Shown here: in pieces, positions 26,023 through 35,671 of the stretch
Position numbering within the stretch: the stretch's first letter is position 1
How the letters are laid out: each line of letters opens with the position of its first letter
Assembly (NCBI GenBank): GCA_040385105.1
Contig: JAZKHY010000028.1
Coordinates: 10,242-74,241, forward strand
DNA length: 64,000 bases
Direction of reading: 5' to 3'
Origin: JACMQX01 sp040385105
Lineage (GTDB): Bacteria > Pseudomonadota > Gammaproteobacteria > Burkholderiales > Burkholderiaceae_C
The notes under the pieces: generated by a model
Databases searched by the model: none
The model's input: only the letters and a program-made list of their open reading frames with translations
What the model was told of the DNA's origin: nothing
Position numbers and translations under genes: made by a program

Positions 26023-27855
26023 ATGTTTCCCCAGCGCCTTGACTCCAGCCTTGCCTATGACATCGCCAAGGCGATGATGGACGGCTTCAACCGCCACTAC
26101 CGGCTGTTCCGCACCGAGTCGTCGCGCGCCAAGCACCGCTTCGAGACGGCCGACTGGCATGGCCAGCAGCGTGCCCAGCGCGAGCGAATCGAGTTCTACG
26201 ACCTGCGGGTGCGCGAATGCTCCACCCGGCTGGAGCGCGAGTTCAAGGCAGGCGACCAGCCGATGGACATCTGGCAGCAGGTCAAGCTCCATTACATCGG
26301 ACTGCTGGTCAACCACTACCAGCCGGAGCTGGCCGAAACCTTCTTCAATTCGGTGACGACCAAGATCCTGCACCGCACGCACTTCCACAACGACTTCATC
26401 TTCGTGCGCCCGGCCGTCAGCACCGAGTACATCGAGAACGACGAACCGACGGCACGGCCCACCTATGTCGCCTGGTACCCGACGCGCGAGACGCTGCAGG
26501 AGACCCTGGTCGAAGTCATCCGCCACTTCGACCTGCGCCGTGAATTCGACAACCTGGAGCGCGACGCCGGCTATGTGCTGGAAGCCATGAGCAGCCGGCT
26601 CTACCAGGTCAAGCTGCGCGCCAACTTCCAGATCCAGGTGCTGTCCAGCCTGTTCTACCGGAACAAGGGCGCCTATGTGGTCGGCAAGATCATCAACGGC
26701 TTCAACGAGATCCCGTTCGCGCTTCCGGTCCTGCATAACCGGCAGGGCAAGCTGGTGATCGACGCCGCGCTCTTCGGCGAGGACGACCTGCTCATCCTGT
26801 TCAGCTTTGCGCGCGCCTACTTCATGGTCGACATGGAAATCCCGTCGGCCTATGTGCAGTTCCTGCGCAGCATGATGCCGCGCAAGCCGCGCGCCGAAAT
26901 CTACAACGCGCTCGGCCTGGCCAAGCAGGGCAAGACGCTGTTTTACCGCGACTTCCTCTACCACCAGCGCCATTCGTCCGACAAGTTCCGCATTGCACCG
27001 GGCATCAAGGGCATGGTCATGCTGGTGTTCGACCTGCCGTCGTTTCCCTATGTGTTCAAGGTCATCAAGGACTACTACCCGCCGCAGAAAGACACGACGC
27101 GCGAGCAGATCAAGGGCAAGTACCTGCTGGTGAAGCAGCATGACCGCGTCGGCCGCATGGCCGACACCCTGGAATACAGCGAGGTCGCCTTCCCGCGGGA
27201 CCGCTTCGACGATGAACTGATTGCCGAGATCGAGAAGTTCGCGCCCAGCCAGCTCGAGATCAGTGACCGCGACGGCGACGGCAATACCGAAGTCATCATC
27301 AAGCACCTGTACATCGAGCGGCGCATGATCCCGCTGAACATCTACCTGCAGGAAGCCTTTGACGCCGGCAAGGACGACGAGCGCGCGCAGGAGCAGGTCG
27401 AGCGCGGCGTCATTGAATACGGCAATGCCATCAAGGACCTCGTGGCCGCCAACATCTTCCCCGGCGACATGCTGTGGAAGAACTTCGGCATCACGCGCCA
27501 CGGCAAGGTCGTGTTCTACGACTACGACGAGATCGAATACATCACCGACTGCAACTTCCGCCGCGTGCCCGCGCCGCGCAACGAGGAAGAGGAAATGAGC
27601 GGCGAGGTCTGGTACAGCGTCGGCCCCAAGGATGTCTTCCCCGAGACCTTCGGCCCCTTCCTGCTGGGCAATGACGCGGTGCGCGAGGTGTTCATGAAGC
27701 ACCACAGTGACCTGCTGGACGCCGCTTTCTGGCAGGCCCACAAGGAGCGCATCCAGGCCGGCCATGTGCATGACGTGTTTCCCTATGAGCGCGACAAGCG
27801 CTTCATCGCCCAGCACAGCGGGGAGTCCGGCATGGCGGCGGGGATTGCAGGATGA
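26023..27855 (+). CDS. aceK: Isocitrate dehydrogenase kinase/phosphatase
   Basis: Bifunctional enzyme that inactivates isocitrate dehydrogenase by phosphorylation and reactivates it, directing carbon into the glyoxylate shunt during growth on acetate, fatty acids or leucine. The 610 residues slightly exceed the ~580 of enteric AceK. Conserved segments include RTHFHNDFIFVRPA, FSFARAYFMVDMEIPSAYVQ, the kinase-like YVFKVIKDYYPPQKD, VKQHDRVGRMADTLEY and KVVFYDYDEIEYITDCNFR. No aceA or aceB is nearby. It overlaps the next gene by 4 bp. Confidence 0.96.
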   Translation: MFPQRLDSSLAYDIAKAMMDGFNRHYRLFRTESSRAKHRFETADWHGQQRAQRERIEFYDLRVRECSTRLEREFKAGDQPMDIWQQVKLHYIGLLVNHYQPELAETFFNSVTTKILHRTHFHNDFIFVRPAVSTEYIENDEPTARPTYVAWYPTRETLQETLVEVIRHFDLRREFDNLERDAGYVLEAMSSRLYQVKLRANFQIQVLSSLFYRNKGAYVVGKIINGFNEIPFALPVLHNRQGKLVIDAALFGEDDLLILFSFARAYFMVDMEIPSAYVQFLRSMMPRKPRAEIYNALGLAKQGKTLFYRDFLYHQRHSSDKFRIAPGIKGMVMLVFDLPSFPYVFKVIKDYYPPQKDTTREQIKGKYLLVKQHDRVGRMADTLEYSEVAFPRDRFDDELIAEIEKFAPSQLEISDRDGDGNTEVIIKHLYIERRMIPLNIYLQEAFDAGKDDERAQEQVERGVIEYGNAIKDLVAANIFPGDMLWKNFGITRHGKVVFYDYDEIEYITDCNFRRVPAPRNEEEEMSGEVWYSVGPKDVFPETFGPFLLGNDAVREVFMKHHSDLLDAAFWQAHKERIQAGHVHDVFPYERDKRFIAQHSGESGMAAGIAG

Positions 27856-28382
27856 ACCGCGACGCCTGGGAGCTTGCCAGCTTCGTCGTCACGGCGCTGG
27901 GCCTGCCCTTTGCGATCGCCTTTTTCATCTGGGGCGAGCGCAAGGAGCGCGACAACGAGGAGGAAGAGGCCTACCAGCTGCTGTCTGACGCCTACAACGA
28001 CTTCCTCAAGATCGTGCTGCAGAACGCCGACCTGCGGCTGCGCACCAACGAGCCGCTGGACAACCCGACCCCCGAGCAGAACGAACGCATCCTGGTCATC
28101 TACGACATGCTGATCTCGCTGTTCGAGCGCGCCTACATCGTCGCCTGGACGCAGAACATGAGCGAGCTTGAAAGACGCCGCTGGAACAGCTGGGACGACT
28201 TCATGCGCGAGTGGTGCCGGCGCGAGAACTTTTTCAATGCGCTGCCCCTCCTGCTGCGCGGGGAAGACCCCCAGTTCCAGAAATACATCCTGCGCGTGGC
28301 CGAGGAAGAGCGCGGCTCGCAGTTCACCCAGTCACTGACCCACACCCTCATCCAGACTTCCCAAGGAGCAAACCATGTCTGA
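27852..28382 (+). CDS. Uncharacterised protein with one N-terminal membrane helix
   Basis: A 176-residue protein not recognised as a named family. A single membrane segment (about residues 9-27, SFVVTALGLPFAIAFFIWG) is followed by an acidic stretch (ERDNEEEEAYQL) and an alpha-helical cytoplasmic domain rich in Trp, Arg and Glu (RRRWNSWDDFMREWCRRENF). The start overlaps the aceK stop by 4 bp and its end overlaps the thiolase start by 8 bp, so it is translated within the same operon. A membrane-anchored helical role such as scaffolding is possible, but no function can be assigned. Confidence 0.75.
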   Translation: MNRDAWELASFVVTALGLPFAIAFFIWGERKERDNEEEEAYQLLSDAYNDFLKIVLQNADLRLRTNEPLDNPTPEQNERILVIYDMLISLFERAYIVAWTQNMSELERRRWNSWDDFMREWCRRENFFNALPLLLRGEDPQFQKYILRVAEEERGSQFTQSLTHTLIQTSQGANHV

Positions 28383-29556
28383 TTCCATCGTCATCCTCGG
28401 CGCAGCCCGCACCCCCATGGGCGGCTTCCAGGGCGACTTCACTTCCCTGGCCGCCCACGACCTCGGCGGCGCCGCCATCAAGGCCGCCGTGGAGCGTGCC
28501 GGCATTGCCCCCGAAAAAGTTGACGAAGTCCTGTTCGGCAACTGCCTGATGGCAGGCCAGGGCCAGGCGCCGGCACGCCAGGCCGGCTTCAAGGGCGGGC
28601 TGCCCGCCAGCACCGGCGCGGTCACACTGTCCAAGATGTGCGGCTCGGGCATGGAAGCCACCATGCTGGCCTATGACCAACTGGTCGCCGGCAGCCGCGA
28701 CGTCATGGTCTCGGGCGGCATGGAGAGCATGACCAATGCGCCGCACCTGATGCTCAAGGGCCGCAGCGGCGTGCGCATCGGCCACGACCGCATCTATGAC
28801 CACATGATGCTCGACGGCCTGGAAGACGCCTACGAACCCGGCCGCGCCATGGGCACCTTCGGCGAGCAGTGCGCCGACAAGTACAAATTCACCCGCGAGG
28901 CGCAGGACGCCTTCGCCACCGCCAGCGTCAAGCGCGCCAAGGCGGCCACCGAGTCCGGCGCGTTCCAGGCAGAGATCACGCCCATCACCGTCAAGGGCCG
29001 CAGCGGCGAGACGGTGATCAGCATTGACGAGGGCCCGGGCAAGGTCAAGCTCGACAAGATCGCCACGCTCAAGCCCGCCTTCCGCAAGGACGGCACCATC
29101 ACCGCCGCCTCCAGCTCGTCCATCAACGACGGGGCCGCTGCGCTGGTGCTGTCGCGCGAATCCACCGCTTCAGCCCTGGGTGCAAAGCCCATCGCCCGCA
29201 TCGTCGGCCACGCCACCTTTGCACAGGCACCCGAGTGGTTCACCACGGCACCGGTCGGCGCCGTCAACAAGCTGCTCAAGAAGATCGGCTGGACGGTGAA
29301 AGACGTGGACCTGTGGGAAGTGAATGAGGCTTTTGCCGTCGTGCCCATGGCGGCGATGGAAGAGCTGGGCATCAGCCACGACATCGTCAACGTCAACGGC
29401 GGCGCCTGCGCGCTGGGCCACCCGATTGGCGCCAGCGGCGCCCGCATCATCGTCACGCTGATCCACGCGCTCAAGGCGCGCGGCCTGAAGAAGGGCATCG
29501 CCACGCTGTGCATTGGCGGCGGCGAAGGCACGGCGCTGGCCGTCGAGCTGGTCTGA
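28375..29556 (+). CDS. Acetyl-CoA C-acetyltransferase (thiolase)
   Basis: A 393-residue thiolase. The nucleophilic Cys lies in VTLSKMCGSGMEATML (about residue 90), the catalytic His in GGACALGHPIGASGAR and the C-terminal Cys in TLCIGGGEGTALA. It interconverts two acetyl-CoA and acetoacetyl-CoA, thereby consuming the acetoacetate branch of leucine breakdown once activated, or feeding polyhydroxybutyrate synthesis. Following aceK and a membrane protein, and preceding an acyl-CoA dehydrogenase, it belongs to a carbon-storage and acyl-degradation run of genes. Confidence 0.94.
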   Translation: MSDSIVILGAARTPMGGFQGDFTSLAAHDLGGAAIKAAVERAGIAPEKVDEVLFGNCLMAGQGQAPARQAGFKGGLPASTGAVTLSKMCGSGMEATMLAYDQLVAGSRDVMVSGGMESMTNAPHLMLKGRSGVRIGHDRIYDHMMLDGLEDAYEPGRAMGTFGEQCADKYKFTREAQDAFATASVKRAKAATESGAFQAEITPITVKGRSGETVISIDEGPGKVKLDKIATLKPAFRKDGTITAASSSSINDGAAALVLSRESTASALGAKPIARIVGHATFAQAPEWFTTAPVGAVNKLLKKIGWTVKDVDLWEVNEAFAVVPMAAMEELGISHDIVNVNGGACALGHPIGASGARIIVTLIHALKARGLKKGIATLCIGGGEGTALAVELV

Positions 29557-29569
29557 ACAGGGTGCCCCC

Positions 29570-30697
29570 GTGCTGCTGACCCAAGACCAGGAAATGGTGC
29601 GCGACGCCGTCCGCGCCTATGCGCAGGAACAGCTCTGGCCCAACGCCGCGAAGTGGGACACGGAGCACCATTTCCCCAAAGACGCGCACAAGGGCCTGGC
29701 GGAACTCGGCGCCTACGGCATCTGTGTGCCCGAGGAGTTCGGCGGCGCCAACCTTGACTACGTCACGCTCTCGCTGGTGCTGGAAGAAATCGCGGCCGGC
29801 GATGGCGGCACCAGTACCGCCATCAGCGTGACCAACTGCCCGGTCAATGCCATCCTCATGCGCTACGGCAACGCGGCGCAGAAGAAGCAGTGGCTCGTGC
29901 CGCTGGCGCAGGGGCAAATGCTGGGCGCTTTCTGCCTGACCGAGCCGCATGTGGGCAGCGATGCATCGGCGCTCAAGACCACGGCCCGGCGGGACGGAGA
30001 CAGCTACGTGCTCAATGGCGTCAAGCAGTTCATCACCAGCGGCAAATACGGCGACGTGGCCATCGTCATCGCCGTGACCGACAAGGGCGCCGGCAAGAAG
30101 GGCATGAGCGCCTTCATCGTGCCCACCGATGCGCCAGGCTACATGGTCGCGAGCCTGGAAGACAAGCTCGGCCAGCATTCCAGCGACACGGCGCAGATCA
30201 GGTTTGACGACTGCCGCATCCCGGCTGAAAACCTGATCGGCAGCGAAGGCGAAGGCTACCGCATTGCGCTGGGCGGGCTGGAAGGCGGGCGCATCGGCAT
30301 CGCCTCCCAGGCGATCGGCATGGCGCGCAGCGCCTTCGACGTGGCGGTCGCCTATGCGAAGGAACGCGAGAGCTTCGGCCAGCCGATCTTCAACCACCAG
30401 GCCGTGGGCTTCCGCCTGGCCGAGTGCGCCATGAAGATCGAGGCCGCGCGCCAGCTCACCTGGCATGCCGCCAGCCTGCGCGACGCCGGCCGCCCGTGCC
30501 TGAAGGAAGCTGCCATGGCCAAGCTGTTTGCCACCGAGATGGCCGAGCAGGTCTGCAGCGCCGCCATCCAGACGCTGGGCGGCTACGGCTATGTGCGGGA
30601 CTTCCCGGTCGAGCGGATCTACCGCGATGTGCGCGTCTGCCAGATTTACGAAGGCACGTCGGACGTGCAGAAGATACTGATCCAGCGCTCGTTATGA
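29570..30697 (+). CDS. Acyl-CoA dehydrogenase
   Basis: A 375-residue FAD-dependent acyl-CoA dehydrogenase. Conserved segments are FCLTEPHVGSDASALKTTAR, VLNGVKQFITSGKYGDVAIV and GGYGYVRDFPVERIYRDVR, and the classical C-terminal catalytic Glu is present in CQIYEGTSDVQKILI. This is the canonical Glu position, unlike liuA and the dehydrogenase at 45472, suggesting a short- or medium-chain linear substrate. The start is GTG 29570, 13 bp after the thiolase stop. Confidence 0.92.
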   Translation: MLLTQDQEMVRDAVRAYAQEQLWPNAAKWDTEHHFPKDAHKGLAELGAYGICVPEEFGGANLDYVTLSLVLEEIAAGDGGTSTAISVTNCPVNAILMRYGNAAQKKQWLVPLAQGQMLGAFCLTEPHVGSDASALKTTARRDGDSYVLNGVKQFITSGKYGDVAIVIAVTDKGAGKKGMSAFIVPTDAPGYMVASLEDKLGQHSSDTAQIRFDDCRIPAENLIGSEGEGYRIALGGLEGGRIGIASQAIGMARSAFDVAVAYAKERESFGQPIFNHQAVGFRLAECAMKIEAARQLTWHAASLRDAGRPCLKEAAMAKLFATEMAEQVCSAAIQTLGGYGYVRDFPVERIYRDVRVCQIYEGTSDVQKILIQRSL

Positions 30698-30746
30698 TGG
30701 CTGCCTGCGGGTGCCTTCCGGCGCCCGGGGGTCCCACGGCAACATC

Positions 30747-32150
30747 ATGAGAATCATCATTCTGGGGGCGGGCCGCGTCGGCGAGAGCGTTGCCGAGAGC
30801 CTGGTGTCGGAGCAGAACGACATCACCATCATCGACACCGATGCGCCGCGCCTGCGCGAGCTGGAAGACCGGCTCGACCTGCGCGGCGTCGCCGGCAACG
30901 GCATTCATTCTGCGGTCCTGCAGCGCGCGGGCGCCGAAGATGCCGACATGCTGATCGCCTGCGCCGCGCTGGACGAAACCAACCTGGTGGCCTGCAAGGT
31001 CGCGCACGACCAGTTCAACATTCCCACCACCATCGCACGGCTGCGCTCACCCGAGTTCCTCGGCGACAACCCGCTGCTGGGCAAGGGCGGCTTCGCGGTG
31101 GACCATGTGATCTGCCCCGAAGAGTCGGTCATGCGCTACATCCAGCAGCTCATCGACTACCCGGAAGCGCTGCAGGTGCTGGAGTTCTCCCGGGGCCGGG
31201 TGCACCTCATCGCCGTGCGGGCCCAGGCCGGCAGCGCGCTGGTGAACCACACCATCGGCGAGTTCGGCGAGCTGTTCCCGCAGGCACCGATGCGGGTGGT
31301 TGCCGTCTACCGGCAGGATGCGGAAGTCGCCTGCGAGGCCGACACCCGCATCCTGGCCGGGGACGAGGTCTTCCTGCTGGCCGGCAAGGAAGTCATCCGC
31401 CAGGTGCTCTCCGCCATCCACAACACCGACCAGCCGGTGCGCCGGGTCATGATTGCCGGCGGCGGCAAGGTCGGCCTGCGGCTGGCGCGGCGGCTGGAGA
31501 ACCAGTGCCAGGTCAAGCTCATCGAGCAGGACAAGACGCGCTGCGAATACCTGGCAACCCAGCTTCCCACCGACACGCTGGTGCTGCGCGGCGACGGCAC
31601 CGACGAAGACCTGCTGACCGACGAGAACGTCGGCGGACTGGACCTCTTCCTGGCGCTGACCAGCGACGACGAGGACAACATCCTGTCGGCCATGCTGGCC
31701 AAGCGCCTGGGCGCGCGGCGCGTGCTGGCGCTCATCAACCGCCGCGCCTATGCCGAGATGATGCAGGGCAGCACCATTGACATCGCGGTGTCGCCCGCCC
31801 AGACGGTGATCGGCGAGCTGCTGGCCCATGTGCGGCGCGGCGACGTGGTGGCGGTGCACAGCCTGCGCAGGGGCGCAGCCGAGGCGCTGGAGGGCGTGGC
31901 GCGTGGCGATGCCAAGACCTCGCGGCTGGTCGGCAGGCGGGTGGACCAGATCGCGCTTCCGGCAGGTGCCCGCATCGGTGCCATCGTGCGTGGCGGCGGC
32001 GAAGGCGGCGAAGGTGAGGGGGGCCAGGTCCTCATGCCGCACCACGACACGGTGATTGAACCGGACGACCACCTCGTCATCTTCATACCCCACAAGCGGC
32101 TGGTGCGTGAGGTGGAGCGGCTGTTCCAGGTCAGCGCGACCTTCTTCTAG
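30747..32150 (+). CDS. trkA: Trk potassium uptake protein TrkA (NAD-binding regulator)
   Basis: Peripheral cytoplasmic regulator of Trk potassium channels, 467 residues. It has two Rossmann RCK-N domains starting MRIIILGAGRVGESVAESL and VMIAGGGKVGLRLARRLE, each with a GxGxxG-type loop, and RCK-C domains between and after them. ATG 30747 fits the immediate start of the first Rossmann strand. trkH begins 2 bp after the stop, so both components are made together. Confidence 0.95.
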   Translation: MRIIILGAGRVGESVAESLVSEQNDITIIDTDAPRLRELEDRLDLRGVAGNGIHSAVLQRAGAEDADMLIACAALDETNLVACKVAHDQFNIPTTIARLRSPEFLGDNPLLGKGGFAVDHVICPEESVMRYIQQLIDYPEALQVLEFSRGRVHLIAVRAQAGSALVNHTIGEFGELFPQAPMRVVAVYRQDAEVACEADTRILAGDEVFLLAGKEVIRQVLSAIHNTDQPVRRVMIAGGGKVGLRLARRLENQCQVKLIEQDKTRCEYLATQLPTDTLVLRGDGTDEDLLTDENVGGLDLFLALTSDDEDNILSAMLAKRLGARRVLALINRRAYAEMMQGSTIDIAVSPAQTVIGELLAHVRRGDVVAVHSLRRGAAEALEGVARGDAKTSRLVGRRVDQIALPAGARIGAIVRGGGEGGEGEGGQVLMPHHDTVIEPDDHLVIFIPHKRLVREVERLFQVSATFF

Positions 32151-32152
32151 CC

Positions 32153-33613
32153 ATGCACAGCCTCTACCCCGTCCTGGCCGTTTTCGCGCGCGTGCTCGGC
32201 GGCTTCTCGCTGGCGTTCCTCGTGCCGCTGGCCTGGTCTTTCATGTCGGACGATGCCACGCTGGAGCGGGTCTGGGTCGGCGCACTGCTGGCTACCGCTG
32301 TATCGGCATGGGTTCTCTGGCTCGTCTCGCGCCACCACCGCCGCGAGCTGCAGCCCAAGGACGGTTTCCTGCTGGTGAACCTGGTCTGGATCGTGCTGCC
32401 GGCCTTTGCCGCCGTGCCGCTGGTGCTGACCATCCCGGGCATCCGATGGTCGGTGGCCTACTTCGAGGCCATGAGCGCCCTCACGGCCACCGGCGCGACG
32501 GCGCTGTCGGGGCTCGATGCGCTGCCCATTTCGGTCAATGTCTGGCGCTGCTTCATGCAGTTCATCGGCGGCCTGGGCATCATGCTGCTGGTGGTGGCCA
32601 TCCTGCCGCTGCTGGGCCTGGGTGGCGTGCAGATCTACAAGGCCGAGACGCCCGGCCCGATGAAAGACACCAAGCTCACGCCGCGCATCGCCGAGACGGC
32701 GCGCGGTCTGTGGGGCGTGTACTTTGCGCTGTCGCTGGCCTGCTTCCTGGCCTACCGCTGGGCCGGCATGAGCTGGCCCGACGCCTTCATGCACATGTGC
32801 ACCACCATGGGCCTGGGCGGCTTCTCGTCGCATGATGCGAGCTTCGGCTTCTGGAACTCGCCGCTGCTGGAGTCGGTCGCCATCGTCTTCATGGCGCTGT
32901 CGGGCATCAGTTTTGCGCGCTACTTCATTGCCTGGCGCGCAAAGTCGCTCGCTTCGCTGGTGCGCGATGTGGAAGTCCGCGCCTATGTCGTCGTGCTCGT
33001 CGCCTCCATCGGCCTCATCAGCCTGCTGCTGGCCGCGCAGCGCATCTACCCGGGCTATCCCGAGGCATTGCGCATGGCGGCCTTCCATGTGGTGTCGATG
33101 GCCACCACCACCGGCTATGCGTCCACCGACTACAGCCTCTGGCCCTCGTTCGCGCCGGTGCTGATGATCTTCCTCGGCTGCTTTGCCTCGTGCGCTGGCT
33201 CGACCGGCGGCGGCATCAAGATGGTCCGCATGATCCTGCTCATCAAGCAGGCGCGGCGCGAGCTGGTGCGCATCATGCACCCGCGCGTGGTCAATCCGGT
33301 CACGCTGGGCGGCGCGGTGCTGCCGGCCACCGTCATTGCCGCCGTCATGGCCTACATGCTGATCTACGGGGCCAGCATGGTCGGGCTCACCCTGCTGCTG
33401 CTGCTGTCGGGGCTGGACCTTGTCACAGCTTTTTCTGCCGTCATCGTCTGCGTGAACAACATCGGCCCGGGGCTGGGCATGGTCGGGCCTTCCTCCACTT
33501 TCGGCGTGCTGAACGACTTCCAGATCAGCGTCTGCACTTTTGGCATGCTGCTCGGCCGGCTGGAGCTGCTGAGCGTTCTGGTGCTGTTCACCAGCCAGTT
33601 CTGGCGCAAATGA
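32153..33613 (+). CDS. trkH: Trk potassium uptake protein TrkH (channel subunit)
   Basis: A 486-residue polytopic membrane protein forming the potassium pathway gated by TrkA. The four P-loop repeats are recognisable, for example ALTATGATALSGLDALPISV, MCTTMGLGGFSSHDASFGFW, VSMATTTGYASTDYSLWP and VVCVNNIGPGLG-like IVCVNNIGPGLGMVGPS. The GSTGGGIKMVRM segment is the intramembrane loop typical of TrkH. It overlaps the following YchJ-like gene by 4 bp. Confidence 0.95.
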   Translation: MHSLYPVLAVFARVLGGFSLAFLVPLAWSFMSDDATLERVWVGALLATAVSAWVLWLVSRHHRRELQPKDGFLLVNLVWIVLPAFAAVPLVLTIPGIRWSVAYFEAMSALTATGATALSGLDALPISVNVWRCFMQFIGGLGIMLLVVAILPLLGLGGVQIYKAETPGPMKDTKLTPRIAETARGLWGVYFALSLACFLAYRWAGMSWPDAFMHMCTTMGLGGFSSHDASFGFWNSPLLESVAIVFMALSGISFARYFIAWRAKSLASLVRDVEVRAYVVVLVASIGLISLLLAAQRIYPGYPEALRMAAFHVVSMATTTGYASTDYSLWPSFAPVLMIFLGCFASCAGSTGGGIKMVRMILLIKQARRELVRIMHPRVVNPVTLGGAVLPATVIAAVMAYMLIYGASMVGLTLLLLLSGLDLVTAFSAVIVCVNNIGPGLGMVGPSSTFGVLNDFQISVCTFGMLLGRLELLSVLVLFTSQFWRK

Positions 33614-34044
33614 CACCGCTTGCCGCGCGCACACCCGGGCCGGCCATGGCGTGCCCCTGCGGCCGTGCGGGCAAGCCGGGCGGGGTGGCTGCCTACCTCC
33701 AGTGCTGCGGCCGCCATATCGAGCCTTTCAATGACCAGCCGGCCCCGGACGCCGAGTCCCTGATGCGCTCGCGCTACACCGCTTTCGTGCTGGAGCGTCC
33801 GCAGTATTTGCTCGCCACCTGGCACAGCGGCACGCGGCCGCCGGACCTGCAGCTTGAGCCGGGCGTGAAATGGCTGGGCCTTGAGGTGCGCCTGCACCGG
33901 CAGACCGGACCCGCCCACGCGGAAGTCGAATTCGTCGCACGCCATCGCGACGGCACTGGCCGCGCGGCGCGGCTTCATGAACTCAGCCGGTTCGCCAGGG
34001 AGGACGGCCGCTGGTATTACGTCGACGGGGATGCGCTGCCGTGA
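33610..34044 (+). CDS. YchJ/UPF0225-family protein with SEC-C-like zinc motif
   Basis: A 144-residue YchJ-type protein. The N-terminal metal-binding cluster is ACPCGRAGKPGG followed by LQCCGRHIEPF (C-x-C then CC). The NTF2-like body includes the conserved LMRSRYTAFVLERPQYLLATW and ends GRWYYVDGD. The function of the family is unknown. ATG 33610 overlaps the trkH stop and the gene end overlaps the metallophosphoesterase start, so it is embedded in a trk-to-HAD operon. Confidence 0.9.
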   Translation: MTPLAARTPGPAMACPCGRAGKPGGVAAYLQCCGRHIEPFNDQPAPDAESLMRSRYTAFVLERPQYLLATWHSGTRPPDLQLEPGVKWLGLEVRLHRQTGPAHAEVEFVARHRDGTGRAARLHELSRFAREDGRWYYVDGDALP

Positions 34045-34868
34045 AACGCTGGCTTGTTTTTGCGCTGGCCCTTGCCGCCATCGCGATCTGGACGGTCATG
34101 CTGGAGCCGCGCTGGCTGGCGCAGCGCGAACTGACGCATCGCATGGCCGGCTGGCAGGGGCCGCCCGGGCTGAAGGTGGCGGTGGCGTCCGACTGGCACC
34201 TCACCCGGCGCTGGTTCTGGCGGGTGACGACGGTGGAGCGCGCCGCGCGGATCGTCGATGCGATCAATGCAGCGCGCCCTGATGTCATCCTGTTGCCCGG
34301 CGACTTCATCGCCAGCGACTTCGCGCAGGACCAGGCTGGCGCCGAAGAGGAAATTGCCGCCGTGCTCGGCCGGCTCAAGGCGCCGCTGGGGGTGTACGCC
34401 GTGCTGGGCAATCACGACTGGTGGCATGACGGCGCGAAGATGCGGGCTTCCTTCATGCGCCAAGGTATCAAGGTGCTGGAGAATGAGTCGGTTCCTTTGC
34501 CCGGGACCAGGCTCTGGGTGACCGGCATCGGCGACGATTTCACCGGGCATTCCCGGCCCGCGCGGGCGGTGGCGGGCCTGCCGCCCGGCGCGCAGGCCCT
34601 GGTGCTGATGCACGACCCTGCCAGCCTGAAAGCCCTGCCGCCTGTCAAGGGCCTCGTCGTCGCCGGCCACACCCACGGCGGCCAGGTCGCGATCCCGTTC
34701 TGGGGCGCCCTGGTGGTGCCGGGGGCGGCGCCGCGCGAATGGGCCTATGGCTGGGTGGAGCATGGGGCCCATCGCATGTATGTGACCAGCGGCGTCGGCG
34801 TGAGCATCCTGCCGGTGCGGTTCAACCGCCGCCCGGAATGGGTGATGATTTCCATCACCGCTGAATGA
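34041..34868 (+). CDS. Membrane-anchored metallophosphoesterase
   Basis: A 275-residue calcineurin-like phosphoesterase. A short N-terminal hydrophobic anchor (WLVFALALAAIAIWTVMLEP) precedes the metal motifs VASDWHLTRR, VILLPGDFIAS, VLGNHDWWHD and VVAGHTHGGQVAIP. The order and spacing fit the YkuE/YaeI-like subgroup, whose YkuE member has been linked to the cell envelope and whose YaeI member acts as a phosphodiesterase. The natural substrate is unknown. It overlaps both neighbours by 4 bp. Confidence 0.9.
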   Translation: MKRWLVFALALAAIAIWTVMLEPRWLAQRELTHRMAGWQGPPGLKVAVASDWHLTRRWFWRVTTVERAARIVDAINAARPDVILLPGDFIASDFAQDQAGAEEEIAAVLGRLKAPLGVYAVLGNHDWWHDGAKMRASFMRQGIKVLENESVPLPGTRLWVTGIGDDFTGHSRPARAVAGLPPGAQALVLMHDPASLKALPPVKGLVVAGHTHGGQVAIPFWGALVVPGAAPREWAYGWVEHGAHRMYVTSGVGVSILPVRFNRRPEWVMISITAE

Positions 34869-34882
34869 ACAAGGAACAGGAA

Positions 34883-35551
34883 ATGCGATTTGACGCTGTG
34901 CTCTTCGACTGCGATGGTGTCCTCGTCGACAGCGAGCCCATCACCAACGGCGTGCTGCGCGACATGCTGGAGGAGCTGGGCTGGAAGCTCACACCCCAAG
35001 AGTGCATGCGCATCTTTGTCGGCAAGGCGGTGCAGGACGAGGCCGCGACGATCGAGGCCAACACCGGCAAGCCCGTGACCGGGGAATGGATCGCCAGCTT
35101 CCGCAAGCGCCGCAACGAGGGCCTGGTCGAGCGCGTCAAGCCGATTGACGGCGCGGTCCCGGCGGTGGCGCAGATCCATGCCGCCTGGCAGGGCCGCATT
35201 GCCTGCGCGTCAGGCGCCGACCGGTTCAAGGTCGAACTCCAGATGGACAAGTGCGGCCTCATGCCGTACTTCAAGGGCCGGATCTTCAGCGGGCACGAAA
35301 TGCCGCGCTCCAAGCCCGCGCCCGATGTGTACCTGGCTGCGGCCGCGGCGCTCGGCGTGGACCCGGCACGGTGCGCGGTGATCGAGGACACGGTCACGGG
35401 TGTCGCGGCCGGTGTTGCCGCCGGCGCCACCGTGTTCGGCTACAGCCCGGGCGGGGTGGGGCACGACGCGCCCGCGGCATTGCGCGCCGCCGGCGCGGCC
35501 GATATATTTGCCTCGATGGGGGCTTTGGGCAAGCTGCTCGGCATGCCCTGA
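34883..35551 (+). CDS. HAD-superfamily phosphatase (phosphoglycolate phosphatase / phosphoglucomutase-like)
   Basis: A HAD hydrolase of about 222 residues. Motif I is VLFDCDGVLVDSEP (nucleophile and acid Asp), a helical cap follows, then KPAPDVYLAAAAALG and the metal-binding VIEDTVTGVAAGVAAG. The motif I form with VDSEP is typical of the phosphoglycolate phosphatase and beta-phosphoglucomutase branch. AAGGAACAGG upstream favours ATG 34883; an ATG at 34865 overlapping the previous gene would add six residues. Confidence 0.88.
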   Translation: MRFDAVLFDCDGVLVDSEPITNGVLRDMLEELGWKLTPQECMRIFVGKAVQDEAATIEANTGKPVTGEWIASFRKRRNEGLVERVKPIDGAVPAVAQIHAAWQGRIACASGADRFKVELQMDKCGLMPYFKGRIFSGHEMPRSKPAPDVYLAAAAALGVDPARCAVIEDTVTGVAAGVAAGATVFGYSPGGVGHDAPAALRAAGAADIFASMGALGKLLGMP

Positions 35552-35671
35552 AAACCGGGTTATTGGTACTTTAGGAGCATTCGTATTTACTTACGCGAGC
35601 CCGGCCGCCATGCGCGATGATGTTGATGTACCAGCCTGCACGCCACTGCATCCCGAAAGGAGTCAATCAAT

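Noticed and set aside
25192..27816. Long minus-strand open frame of 874 codons
   Set aside because: It is antisense to carbonic anhydrase and aceK, both clearly real genes, and shows no family motifs.
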